Below are positions 43,601 to 53,340 of a DNA stretch of 64,000 nt, in pieces; the first letter of the stretch is position 1; the number at the start of each line of letters is the position of its first letter. Source of the DNA: Rhyacophila brunnea (Eukaryota; Arthropoda; Insecta; Trichoptera; Rhyacophilidae); contig JAGYXB010001569.1 of assembly GCA_022495005.1 (NCBI GenBank), positions 2,170,001-2,234,000 of the forward strand. Reading direction: 5' to 3'. The position numbers and the translations under genes were made by a program. The notes under the pieces were generated by a model. That model was not told where the DNA came from. It ran no database searches and was given only the letters and a program-made list of their open reading frames with translations.

Positions 43601-46600
43601 GCAGTTTTATTAAATATTTTTTTTATAAACTAGTGTTTTTGTTAGTCCTTGGTCCCAACTAAATAATATGTATATGTGTTGTACCCCGACTTAAGCCGGC
43701 TCTCACATCAAAACTTGTCTCGTGTGCCGCACAGCCATAAAACAAACCTTCCGAGAACTGAGATCCAGCGTTGCTTGTGAAGACACCGCGCACATCTACC
43801 TAGCGACAGTCGCGCGTAGCCTTTGAAATGTATAGATATTTGAATGCAGTGATCGGAGTGGAATGACCAATTCGTAGGTATTTATATATGACTTCGACTC
43901 TGAGCCCGAGAAGGTTGCAACTTGTCGATTGCAACAGCAGATGTTCTTTTCAAACGAAACAGTCGCATTCGACCAATCTGCAGAGCTCTATTTGGCAATG
44001 TGTGTTTTGTGAATAACGATGACGTCACATCGACATATTCGACACGTTTTAGGCGAAACGTGTTTTGATGTGAGAGCCGGCTAAGCGATTTTCGTTGGAC
44101 CCACCTATCACGTGACTTCGGGGTATTACTGTATTTGAAATATCACATTTTGATGACATAAGTCACAAGTGACAAATCGTGACGAACTGCTTCAGGTAGC
44201 TAAGAAAAATGCCCGAGTATCTTTCACTTGGACACGTATCAGAATGTTTTCGTAACGTTCCACTCTCGCAGGCCTGACAGGTGATCACTCCACTAGTTCA
44301 CTGTTGTAGGTCTGCCTCCTGGAATAAATCTGATCGGATAAAATAAATCGGATGAAGGTATCTTATAGTTATTTTTGTTTCAGTACACGAACAAAATGCA
44401 GTACATCCACAAAAAATGAAAGCTGCAATATTAAAACCGAGAAAGATTCTACTCCGCGTAAACGTAGAAATTATGTCAGCGAAATGCCATACAAGGTGGA
44501 AAGCGGCCAATTGAAATGCGAGTAAGAATTTTTCTTTTCAATATAATCAGAGTTACCTTCGCAGTGACTCACCGTCAATGTATAAAAAGACTTGTAACAC
44601 TGTGGGGGATATTGACAAACTTTTTGACTCAAAAGAACAAAATTTATGTAGCACTTCAAGATTACTGTATTTTAAAGTGAATCGTCAATTCTGTACCTTG
44701 GAGCTGAAAGTCTGGAAGTCACATAATATTCAATATATTGCAGGAGAGTTAATAATAAAAATAGTTAATCTAATCTAGTTAAAATACTCGTTCGGACTAA
44801 AACTCCGTATGTTGGACTTCCACACTTTTGCAATTAATCTTTTTGCTATAGCTTTAAGCAAAAATGACTTAAATTGGACATCCACTCTTTTAGCTCTGAA
44901 GTATAATAATTGGACTACCGTCGTTTTAAAAGTAAATATTTTGAAAATCATGTGACATATGACAGTATTAAGTGAACGTGAATACACATGTAAATCTGCA
45001 TACTTAACTCAAAAATGATAAAAATGTGATTTCCACACTTTCAGCTCTAATAAAATACTCGTTCGGACTAAAACTCCGTATGTTGGACTTCCACACTTTT
45101 GCAATTAATCTTTTTGCTATAGCTTAAAGCAAAAGTGACTTAAATTGGACATCCACTCTTTTAGCTCTGAAGTATAATAATTAGACTACCGTCGTTTTAA
45201 AAGTAAATATTTTGAAAATCATGTGACATATGACAGTATTAAGTGAACGTGAATACACATGTAAATCTGCATAGTTAACTCAAAAATGATAAAAATGTGA
45301 TTTCCACACTTTCAGCTCTAATACAGTACACTCTCAGTAATCCGCCGCTCGATTATCCGACAACTACTATAATTCGCCGTTATTTTTACTAGTTGGAAGC
45401 ACAAAATCAAGCTCTACAATTTGCCGGCATTCAATTGTCAAATTCAGTAGTCCGCCGTGTACAAGTATACAACGCAGATGAGACGAGTTTATTTTGGAAA
45501 CTTCTCCTTCGTAAAACGTACGTTCATCGTGAAGAAAGTAATGTACCAGGAAGGAAAGTGCCCAAGTACCACACCACAATTATGCCGTGCTCCAATGCAA
45601 CCGGGACACACAAACTGAAGCTTTTGGTCATAGCCAGGAATCCTAAGCCATTCAAGAATATCTGCCTCACTGAACCACTGGTTGTGTCAAGTGATTTACT
45701 GTTTAATATTTAGTTAATAAACTTAGTTTATAAATATCTATAATTTAGTAAATACTTGATTTTGATTATAAATAAAACCGTAATTTGCTAGTACAAGTTT
45801 CTCAAAAAAAAAAAAACTATTTTTATGAAATACCTGTTTTAATTTTTACCATATTTTGTATGTATGCTGCACGAATTGGACACTTGTCTGGTTTTTGGGG
45901 TAGCGGACTACTGTATTTGAATATAAAATTTAGCTATGAATACTTATAGGAAGAGATACCCCTTCTTCAATTTTACCGGAACCCAAAAAGCAATACCCAA
46001 GCATTTAAGATGAATTATCACGTAAAACATCGAGAAATGGGTACATAAGTTATATAAACTAAACAATAGACTTCAAACCAGAAAACAAGCCGTCATTTTG
46101 TTTTTGGGACAGCCAATAGAAGAAAAAACAATGAATTTTGGAGGCAGTTTGATTTTCGAATCTTAAAACGTAATATGTACCTATAAGATTTCTATCTAGA
46201 GTAAATTCTTGGGTACCACTGTTCAAGCTCCTACAGCAACGTTCGTTGTCTAATGAGTAAGGCATTGCCTTCTCCTACTGGGAGTTCCAGATTCGCTACC
46301 CGGTGAGGTTACAATACGTCTGTGATTTTCTGAAGCCAGTATGTTTCTGTGATTGTTTCGATGCTACTAACACTGTAACTGGGCCTCGTGGCCTGTTGTA
46401 GTGTTATGTTATGTAAAAAAAAATAAAAAAAGTTATGTAACCTGCCCATATCCACTTCGAGATCTTTACGGCTTATATTATATCTCTGGGATCCGTTTGA
46501 TTGATCATCAGTGAAACACGAGTAGATACCAGTGCATCTATTCTATACACAGAACTGCTTTCGGCCGCTACGGCAGCTATCTGTAGATTTGTATCGAAGT

Positions 46601-49600
46601 ATTAGCACTTATTGTTACAATTACTATAAGTTAGTTGTAATTGTTCAATAAGTGCTATATTTTAACAGCACATATGTTAATATGCATGAAGGAAGCAGGC
46701 GATTTTTTTTACGATTAGAGAAAATTTGTGATGTGCGTTTATCTCACTTATCTGGTCAATTCCCCAGGCTAGAGCCCTGTCAGTCCCCCCTTTGTGGGGG
46801 CCATGGTGATTTCCAAAGTTCAGTCCAATTTTTGTCTGGCAAATCGTCTTGATTCCTTTTCTTAGTGTTTATGTAGAGTTTATGGCTGAATGTCTTCCAC
46901 TGATTATCCACCGATCAACGTATTTTGAAGGACCAAAAAGTGTCAAAGGTGGTCTGACGAGTTTGATAAACGAAAGTCCTGAAACTGCTTTGGTCTTCAA
47001 CGAAGCTTTTATTGGGGTAATAATTAGATTCATTTTCGAAAATTCGCATTCACATTCACTTGAAGAAATGGTAATAGACTTCAATGCATAATATCAAACG
47101 CGTTAGTTTTTCAGATAATATGTCTTTTCATATGAAATGATTCAGGAAAATTAACTTGTACTAGGTATGTAAGCGCGAACATTGTTTCATCTAATTGCTT
47201 TTGAAACGTTAAAAATACCATGAAAAAAGGTGCCGGAACGCCGTTCCACCGCGTTACATTACAAAAAAAGCCCTGGCTATATGTATACATGTCGGCGACA
47301 AGAGGTCACTCTTGAATATTTTATTCAGACATTCAAATCATCACACTTTCAATTCTCAAAAAAATTGTTTGTGTTGAATTCCATTTGAGTTAAGAACGTA
47401 CTTCAGTGAAACGGCAAATAATTTTCAACAGTAGGTGCGACGAAATTTCTCACTCGTCGCCTGGACTCGCCAATTGGAGACCGATAGTCAAAGTGTGAGC
47501 ACGTCGATTTGTTTTGTCATTGCGTCAGATGAAAATATTCTTAAATCTTGTAAAGATGACTAAAAAACTTTACGTATGTACTTAAAAAAGAAAACATGTC
47601 AATGAATATACTATTATTATTAGTAATATAACAATAAACATGACATTAAATGGACGCATGTTGGATTTTTATGACAAATTATATTTCGTTCGGCACGCGT
47701 CATTTGCACAATCCGCGTATCGCCTAGTCACGATCTTTTTAGACCATGCCTCAACTGAAATATAGCCTTAACAATCTATCATAAATTTTGTTTTGGAAGA
47801 TTGCTTCCAAGTTCTTGCATTCATGTCTGGAGATAATCAGAATGTTATGGAAAGATAGGAAACATGGGTGAGCCAAGTTTACATTGATGATGTTACATTG
47901 CCGTATTAATCATGAGATCATTTTTTCCAGGTTTTGCGAAGAAACATTTGAGTCAACCCGGCGCCTTCACTTGCACATGCCCAGTCATTTCCCTAATTAC
48001 ACTTGTGAAATGTGCGGAAAATTGTGTGCCACCAGAAAACAATTGAGTGACCACAGAATGTGTCATTCAGCCATGACGTACACGTGTTCCTTGTGTCCTG
48101 AAAGACTGTTTAAAACTAAGGAAACCCATCGAGTTCACGTGAAACTTAAACATGCAGATAAATCGTTCAAAAATTATAAGTTAGTTTGTCTTTACAATGT
48201 TACAATATTTTAAATCGCTTTACACAAGGGTAGTTTGAAAAGTTTGGTAAAAAAGCAAGAAAGACACATTTGGTTTGAAACAAAATCAATCTAATCCACT
48301 GTTGGGCCTTCCTTCCGCTCACGAGAATACTCAAAAAAGACAAGACTAAAACTAAAATTCCAGCCAGTATCTAGCTAATGTATTTCAATGGCGGCTCGCT
48401 CACAGCAAGACTGGAATCTCTCAGTTTCAAAATGTTCGCTACTAAACCAAAGAGACGCAAAATGCTAGTCTCCCAGTCTCTCAGTTTACAGTCTCCTATA
48501 AAATAGTTGTACCAATATCAGTAGATTCAATGAAAAATCATATTTTCTTATCGAAATTGGTAGCACTGAACTGAACTGAACAAGCAATAACAAGTCAAGA
48601 TGTCAAAAATTAAAGATGGGCAAACTGATTTTTAATTTAAAATTTGTGGCAGATGTTGAGAAATACTCCTGCCTGCATAATTACAGGCTGCCAGAATATT
48701 CCGGTGAATATTACGGAAAAAGCTTAGAATGAAGTATGAAAGATAGTGGGTTTGACAGTTTAAGGTTATGAAATTATTATTGCAAGTGGGTGTCAGTAGC
48801 GCCGTGTGCGTGGCATCAGTCAGTGGCCACTTTATGAGTTCGATCAGTGACCAGTTCGTCAGATTTTAGTTTCTCCATCGGCGAAAGGCCTTAGTCCTGC
48901 ACATGTCGGAACAATTTTACTATTTTTTCATACTCATCAAGTGCTTCCATCAAGATTCTTTCCACCGTGCCAATTTTAAAAATTTTTGAACAGGTAAAAG
49001 TAGCATGTGGCCAAGTCCGCGGAATATGGTGGACGATAAACCAATTCGTAGCTCATTTCATGCAATTTTGTCATTGTGGTGGGCACATCGTCCAGGTGGA
49101 ACAGAATGTATTTTGCGCTGATTGATTTAGGCTGTTTTTCCTTCAACCCTTCAACGATCCAACAACACCGCTTGATAAGCCCCTTTCATTGCCTTGCTTT
49201 TTTCTAAGTATTGTTTCTTTCTCTTCTTGGTCGTTCCCTCATGGCTGAGGATCGTGACCATGTTGAAATGTTGTCACCTTTGCTTTCTCTCTGCTCTTCT
49301 CAGGGCAGAGTGCCCCAGGCAGTTCCTTCACTCGGTCGCTCCAGCGTGCTGACGCTCTTCCTCTGCTTCGCCTTCCCTGGAGGTTACAACGAACAATTTG
49401 TCTCTGACGAAAGTCTCTGGATGATCAACTGGTTCGTCCTGTGCTCTGTCCAAGAAATACGAATCAATCGGCGCCAGCACCACATTTCGAAGGCACCCAT
49501 TGTCTTCCGCTCCCTTGCCTTTAGGCTCCGATTCGACACTGTAAAAAAATATGGAGAACACTAATGTTTGCACAAGCATCATTTTCGTGGCAATTGAAAC

Positions 49601-51028
49601 TGTTTCTTTACAATCACAAAAAAAAATTGTCATTAAAGTGTACGCTTCATAACTTTGCACTCTGGCTCTACGATGAAAATGATGTAACATACTCTAAAAA
49701 TACTTTTAAGATCACAGAAATAGCGAGATCTCGGATGTAATGAAACATTCGTTGACATTTTAGTTTATGATTTTCTCCATACATTTGTTCACTTTTATAA
49801 CGAGCTAATTATCGGTTATACCAAGCTAAAATATCGTAAAATTTTTTCTTAAAACTGTTAATGTGTCGTTCGTTCAAAAACATTTCGACCCTAAGCAATA
49901 AAATCCGACCGGACAGGATGCCGCCGGGATCGGATTACGTTTATGACACTAGTTAAGTGTCTAAGTACCTACCTAATTGGTGTTTTCGCCGACAATATTG
50001 AAAAAGTATACACGTATATGGTTGAAATTGCATGTAAAAAAATCCAAGGTTTGTGAAGTCAGTAGGTATCTACCAGCATTCATTACAATAAACAACTTCT
50101 TTTGTAGTTTATGAATGCCATGCTCATTTCGGGGAAAAATTTAATCGTGTATTTTTGTTTGAATTGTGACTTTTTGTGTTATGTGACCGCTCATTTAAAA
50201 ATACCTATTCTCTGATATAACGAGTAACGCTTATAACAAGCAAATTCAGTCGGTCCCATCTTCCTCATTCAAGTTCGACTGTATTTATTTTTCAAGAATT
50301 CGTCTGAAGCTAATTAATTCCAACAATTATTGCTCTTCTTCCGCATGCGATAAACCTTCTAGCATGGATGTTGTATTAATGTCGTATTAATGCTTGTTGC
50401 ACCAGGCGCAGCCAAAGTCCAGAGCAGCGCGTACCCCCACCTAATTCTTCCCGTACCCCACTTTGGGAAACACTGGCTTATTGAACCGGGAATTTCATGA
50501 TATGTATTGGACCATAGAATTGATAACAAAGAACCAATGAAGTGTTTTCCGAAATTGCAGTTTAATTTTTTTTCTATTTCTGTTTTTAGGTGCACCAAAT
50601 GTGATGAACGCTTCTATAACTACTCCAAGAGACAGATTCATCTAGAAAACGTCCACGGCCAAAAACAGCCAACGTACAAGTGTCATTTGTGTGATAGCAC
50701 TTTCCGAATGTCGGGCGTGCGAGCGGAGCATATACGCAGAGAACACTTCAAAGACCGAAAATATTTGTGTGACATTTGCAAAAGGGGATTTTTTACGAAG
50801 AATACACTCACAAACCATATGTTAACACACACCGGAGAGAGAAAATATAAATGCGCAGTGTGCGGAAAGCAGTATCCTCGACAGTACACCCTCACCGAGC
50901 ACGTGAAGATTCACACTGGCGAGAAGAACCACGTCTGCCACATCTGCAGTAAGGCTTTTACGCAGAAATGCTCACTCAAAGGGCACATGGCTATCCATCA
51001 TCATCAAACTACAGTAGACACTCGGTAA
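34505..51028 (+). CDS. Gene C: ZAD and C2H2 zinc-finger transcription factor, 8 exons
   Basis: Exons 34505-34687, 36860-36992, 39278-39467, 40405-40542, 41675-41917, 44384-44521, 47931-48179, 50590-51028; 1713 nt, 570 residues, all GT-AG with continuous phases. The ZAD comes from exons 1-2 (CQTC ... CETC), exon 3 is an acidic linker, exons 4-6 are Ser/Pro/Lys-rich linker modules, and exons 7-8 carry eight C2H2 fingers with TGER and TGEK linkers between fingers 6-8. As for gene B, a nuclear DNA-binding regulator that dimerises through ZAD is expected. Introns are crowded with transposons. The last residues (TVDTR) and the stop codon lie inside a pogo-like terminal repeat starting at 51012. Strong call from splice and domain integrity. 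Confidence 0.93.
34790..35147. mobile_element. MITE with CAATGACATTA ends, copy 2 (internally rearranged)
   Basis: Perfect 8-bp TSD gggtgaac (34782-34789 and 35148-35155), located in the left end of the hAT element. Confidence 0.88.
35553..35677 (+). pseudogene. hAT transposase N-terminal fragment
   Basis: Starts MAVPNKKQKLGFKIQF and reaches KAICVICSEGG, a BED-like Cys pair typical of hAT transposases. Cut by the MITE at 35678. Confidence 0.6.
35678..36313. mobile_element. MITE with CAATGACATTA ends, copy 3
   Basis: Perfect 8-bp TSD gagggtgg (35670-35677 and 36314-36321). Nearly full length and inverted relative to 12928-13527; inserted in the coding sequence of the hAT transposase. Confidence 0.9.
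36860..36992 (+). CDS. Gene C exon 2: second half of ZAD
   Basis: 133 nt, acceptor ttgttttag, donor g|gtaag. Encodes EDVYLICETCIEKLRDAVEF. Confidence 0.94.
37066..37200. mobile_element. Fragment with 'tagggagcggatttatatgc' start
   Basis: Short AT-rich piece with three 'atatgca' motifs, resembling hAT element ends seen in other insects. No partner end was found. Confidence 0.35.
37204..39165 (+). pseudogene. hAT transposase relic in intron 2 of gene C
   Basis: Fragments in order: LLPLKGQACGENSAVIECME, then ISTDRAKSMTGIRKGC (RNase H-like region) and HCIIRQEALCAQ; after a foldback insertion (38078-38432), the C-terminal dimerisation segment SCEQYFSSMNLIKSKLRS at about 38710-38770 and YKPDYPKLF. 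Its right end GTTTGCCGACCACTG (39165) equals the end of the hAT copy at 5674-6510. Several stops and frameshifts. Confidence 0.8.
38078..38432. mobile_element. Foldback MITE, copy 1
   Basis: Arms of about 50 bp (gcctcaattacattgagc... and its complement) enclose a core with the GC-rich palindromic ctactgcgcagacgcagtag. Inserted in the hAT relic; an inverted copy lies at 60828-61168. Confidence 0.8.
39278..39467 (+). CDS. Gene C exon 3: acidic linker
   Basis: 190 nt, phase 1 to 2, acceptor taacgcag, donor ag|gtatt. Asp/Glu/Ser-rich, ending DDAQENKL. Confidence 0.9.
39500..39850 (+). pseudogene. LINE reverse-transcriptase C-terminal fragment
   Basis: Decayed reading with AWRSRMYSVRTKCRLFNACV, LPVLLYRCET and a later GHVFRMS-like segment, typical of the region after the RT domain of insect LINEs. 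In intron 3 of gene C. Confidence 0.6.
39914..40275. mobile_element. TTAA-flanked MITE, copy 2 (inverted)
   Basis: TTAA at both edges (39914-39917 and 40272-40275); ends agcatacataagtgaaacgg and gaggtatagcc. Intron 3 of gene C. Confidence 0.8.
40405..40542 (+). CDS. Gene C exon 4: linker module
   Basis: 138 nt, phase 2 to 2, acceptor atttcag. Encodes PSGGESSPSAANKTG, then IPYRIKIGELKW at the donor; the ending mirrors PYKVESGQLKC of exon 6. Confidence 0.88.
40623..41396. mobile_element. hAT-type MITE with CAGTGGCGAAGGGTGG ends
   Basis: Left cagtggcgaagggtgga, right ccacccttcgctactg; the inner blocks 'gttaagatccgcc' and 'ggcggatcttaac' also pair. Flanks attcatgg and attcgtga share 6 of 8 bases. 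A SINE fragment (40895-41100) sits inside. Intron 4 of gene C. Confidence 0.75.
40895..41100 (+). mobile_element. tRNA-derived SINE, 5' truncated
   Basis: B box ggttcgaatcc (40908-40918) followed by the same tail as 26985-27165. Confidence 0.65.
41675..41917 (+). CDS. Gene C exon 5: linker module
   Basis: 243 nt, phase 2 to 2, acceptor gttttcag. Starts QSRGSSLSVKK, ends YKIVQLKS with donor at|gtaag. Confidence 0.88.
42995..43577. mobile_element. Pogo-like MITE with CAGTCGAAC ends, copy 2
   Basis: Left cagtcgaactcggtta and right taaccaagttcgactg, flanked by TA on both sides. Same family as 24792-25370. Confidence 0.85.
43695..44081. mobile_element. PIF/Harbinger-type MITE
   Basis: Ends gccggctctcacatcaaaac and its exact complement, flanked by the 3-bp duplication taa (43692-43694 and 44082-44084), as in PIF/Harbinger elements. 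Confidence 0.75.
44384..44521 (+). CDS. Gene C exon 6: linker module with first Cys of finger 1
   Basis: 138 nt, phase 2 to 2, acceptor gtttcag. Encodes STSTKNESCNIKTEKDS, basic PRKRRNY, then MPYKVESGQLKC. Confidence 0.92.
44781..45323. repeat. Tandem duplication, two 271-bp units
   Basis: 'aaaatactcgttcggact' begins at 44781 and again at 45052; the two units differ at only a few positions. Intron 6 of gene C. Confidence 0.9.
45324..45913 (+). mobile_element. Pogo/Jerky-type element, internally deleted
   Basis: TA flanks (45322-45323 and 45914-45915); left cagtacactctcagtaatc. The body encodes a transposase fragment at about 45400-45680 with YNADETSLFWKLL, GRKVPKYHTTIMPC and THKLKLLVIARNPKPF, the DDE core of Tigger/Jerky proteins. 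The N-terminal DNA-binding part is missing. Confidence 0.85.
46245..46420 (+). mobile_element. tRNA-derived SINE, second family
   Basis: A-box-like taatgagtaaggca and B-box-like gttccagattcgctacc; then 'actgggcctcgtggcctg' and an A-rich end. Confidence 0.6.
46490..46740. repeat. Fragment of the 'tctattctatac' repeat family
   Basis: Shares 'ctattctatacacagaact', 'gtattagcacttattg' and 'taagtgctatattttaacag' with 51240-51400 and 60442-60730. Confidence 0.6.
46869..47275 (-). pseudogene. hAT transposase C-terminal relic (ZNF862-like type)
   Basis: On minus: SSECECEFSKMNLIITPIK, then LVRPPLTLFGPSKYVDRW and GRHSA, the dimerisation segment of a hAT family known in animal genomes. The element's end cagggctttttttgtaatg lies at 47275; most of the transposase between has been deleted. 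Confidence 0.7.
47390..47771. mobile_element. TTAA-flanked MITE, copy 3 (inverted)
   Basis: TTAA at both edges (47390-47393 and 47768-47771). Same family as 15349 and 39914. Confidence 0.8.
47931..48179 (+). CDS. Gene C exon 7: zinc fingers 1-3
   Basis: 249 nt. Finger 1 is completed by FCEETF and ends HMPSH; finger 2 CEMC...HRMCH; finger 3 CSLC...HVKLKH; ends KNYK at donor aa|gttag. Confidence 0.94.
48870..49195 (-). pseudogene. Mariner transposase relic
   Basis: On minus: ISAKYILFHLDD, then YELVYRPPYSADLATCYF and LFKNF, matching the final D and the PPYSPDL region of mariner transposases. Frameshifts interrupt it. Intron 7 of gene C. Confidence 0.6.
49196..49708. other. GC-richer stretch with overlapping frames on both strands
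   Basis: Open frames exist on + (49211-49564) and on - (49690-49328). The minus frame has an internal hydrophobic Met-initiated segment that looks like a signal peptide. No family is recognised, both lie in an intron of gene C, and either could be chance. Confidence 0.25.
49709..50281. mobile_element. Pogo-like MITE with CAGTCGAAC ends, copy 3 (left end lost)
   Basis: Same family as 24792 and 42995; the right end caagttcgactg is followed by TA (50282-50283). Confidence 0.75.
50340..50473. mobile_element. hAT right-end fragment
   Basis: C-rich 'cgtacccc' blocks and the end gggaaacactg, similar to the element at 21720-22766. Confidence 0.45.
50590..51028 (+). CDS. Gene C exon 8: zinc fingers 4-8
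   Basis: Acceptor tgtttttag. Fingers begin CTKC, CHLC, CDIC, CAVC and CHIC, with HTGERKY and HTGEKN linkers. After HMAIHHHQT the frame enters the pogo-like end and stops at TAA 51026-51028. Confidence 0.95.
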
Positions 51029-51110
51029 TCTGGTGTTCACCAATCCTGCACGTCCAATAGTCCGGCATTTTGCAACTCATCTCTCCTGCTCTGTAATCCG
51101 CCAGGTTTCA
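51012..51110. mobile_element. Pogo-like terminal fragment overlapping gene C's stop codon
   Basis: Starts CAGTAGACACTCGGTAATC after TA (51010-51011), like the left end at 45324; 'tccaatagtccggc' and 'ctgtaatccgccagg' follow. The partner end is not found. Confidence 0.65.
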
Positions 51111-51188
51111 CATTCGTCGCAGGGCTGGAATTACCATCGGGCGAAAGCGGCTATAGCCCAGGGTCCCCAAATTCGTAGTGATCCAAAA

Positions 51189-51194
51189 AATAAA
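51189..51194 (+). terminator. Candidate poly(A) signal for gene C
   Basis: AATAAA about 160 nt after the stop, within repeat-derived sequence. Confidence 0.35.
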
Positions 51195-51239
51195 ATTTGA
51201 AAAAGGCTATGAAAAAACCTTTAGGCAAACATACCAGTG

Positions 51240-51400
51240 AGTCTATTCTATACTTATTGACCGCTAAAGTGATAAATATCATCAAACTTAGGGTAGGTTT
51301 GTATCAAAGTATTATTGTAACAATTACAATAAATTGGTTGTCATTGTTGCAATAAGTGCTGTATTTTAACAGCACCTCTCTTGGCTTGTTGGTGTTAATA
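51240..51400. repeat. Fragment of the 'tctattctatac' repeat family
   Basis: Shares 'ttgaccgctaaagtgat' and 'aataagtgctgtattttaac' with 60442-60730. Confidence 0.55.
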
Positions 51401-51495
51401 TCAAATCAAAGTAAATATTGATACTGGGTATCTATCAGTAGCTATCGACACTACATATTAGTATCGTATCAAAAACATTTATTCCAAAAATAGTA

Positions 51496-51821
51496 AGTGG
51501 AACCCCGATCTGCCGTTCTCCCATAAATCGTTTTCCCGCACGGATTGTTCATTTTTGAAAGTTTGACCGTTTTTGTTTAATATTTTTCCTTTCGCTTTCG
51601 AAGAATTGTTTATGATACATACAGACCTTTTTGTCGTGTCGCTTTGTTTGCACAGGTCGGTCGGCGCTTAGGCTTGTCTCGCATCTCGTATCACGAATTT
51701 TTATAAGTCGCAACTAAAATACCCCCCATGAAAAAAATGAGTTTTAAAAAAAATATATATATCCACGTTTATCGTTTTTTTTTTCAGGGCCCTTGAAAAC
51801 CGTAGAATCGGGGTTTCACTG
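51496..51821. mobile_element. Pogo-like MITE with CAGTGAAACCCCGAT ends
   Basis: Left agtggaaccccgatctg, right agaatcggggtttcactg, with TA at the right edge (51822-51823). Confidence 0.7.
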
Positions 51822-52324
51822 TATCCCTGTAATTTGCTCCAATACCAGGTATTTCCTTTCAATATGAAATCCTTACCTGTGGCTTTCTTTCTGTGTTTCT
51901 TATTATGTTACGATACGAGTGAATAAATAAATTTTATGTAGGAGTCACTGAGAGTATCCAGGAGTATATCAAAGGAGTGTCAAAAATTTATGTTGAACTC
52001 GCTCCACCATAAGGTCGTATTCCAACTGATATGGGGCCCAAACAATCCACCCACTCTCGAGTCGAGTTCTAACTAATACTGCACTGATGGCGATTTGTAG
52101 GTAACTACTCACTCACTCACTTGCAAAAAATTAACTAAACCAATACATATTTTTATATCGGATGTATTCTTTATTTTCCTACACATCCACAAATAGTCAC
52201 CTATTTCTTGAAAAAGAAGCGGGATGTGAATGATTTTAACGTGTCCGGAAACTTGTACATATGCAATTCGCCGCATTACACTTCACTGTGAAATGTTGTA
52301 TCGGAAGTCTATGGCCATAATATA

Positions 52325-53340
52325 TTAACCCTTTTACTCCCATTCGGCCGATATTTCGGCCCACCATACCTATGCGAAAACTCCATCTGGGCCGATCCAT
52401 CGGCCGAAAGTTTGGATCCAAATTTACGATTTATTCCAATTTTTTTCCCGTCATATTTCGTCTCATGTAGACATAGCATTATATTCGGTCTGTGTTAGGT
52501 GTGACTAATATTTATTTTAGTATGGCACTTGTTTATAATTATGTCATACCCTAATAACTCACCAAGTCATAATTGCTCTTGCTGTCGAACTCGAAACCAA
52601 AGAGGGTCATAAAAATAATAAAACAATATTTTTACGACACATTTTAAGTTCTGAGATTTCTTTTAGTTGTTTTATGATTCATATATCACATAATTATGAA
52701 TTTTGTAATTTTTATGAACTCTGACCGAGCGAACAATGAATGCCCACTGTTTTTTTGGTAGGATGGTGAAAAAATACATGAATAAATATTATTATAATAG
52801 ATTTAGTGCTTTGAAACTTATTTTTTGAAATTACTTCATTCCCATAACAGTTAGTCCTCGATACTGTATCGAATTCTCGTGCGATTTCGTGAATTGAATA
52901 ATATTCTTGAATACCTTGACACTATACGATTTTTTTTTGATTACTTTATAAAAATTCTATTTCATAGAGAAATAATAATAAGTTTATTTTTTTTTCTGTT
53001 ACTAGATAAGAATAGATTATACTATAAAATTTGATATATCAATTCTAAATAAAAAAATGTTGTCACACTTGTTTTGCAGTTCAAACATAGTTTTATCCGT
53101 TCATTTCTAAATAAATATTGATACATTATTTTTTTCTTTTGTTTTATTGATGTAAACTATCAATATTATTACTTATTATTGCTTTATACACCATTGAGAA
53201 CACACAAAAAAAGTTTCAAATTTTTAAAACATGTGTAGAATTATTTATTTAAAAAAAACTAAATCGACGATTTTTTGGCAAAAAACGCTTGGGAGTTTTC
53301 GCATATGCTAGGCTAAATCAGCTGGGAGTAAAAAGGTTAA
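52325..53340. mobile_element. piggyBac-type MITE (TTAA target)
   Basis: TTAACCCTTTTACTCCC at 52325 and gggagtaaaaaggTTAA ending 53340 are inverted repeats with TTAA at both edges. A sub-terminal 'cgaaaactcc' (52376) is mirrored by 'ggagttttcg'. No transposase. Confidence 0.85.

Noticed and set aside
49211..49690. Possible small secreted protein on the minus strand
   Set aside because: The hydrophobic start is suggestive, but the frame overlaps another on the opposite strand, lies in an intron of gene C beside a mariner relic, and matches no family I know.
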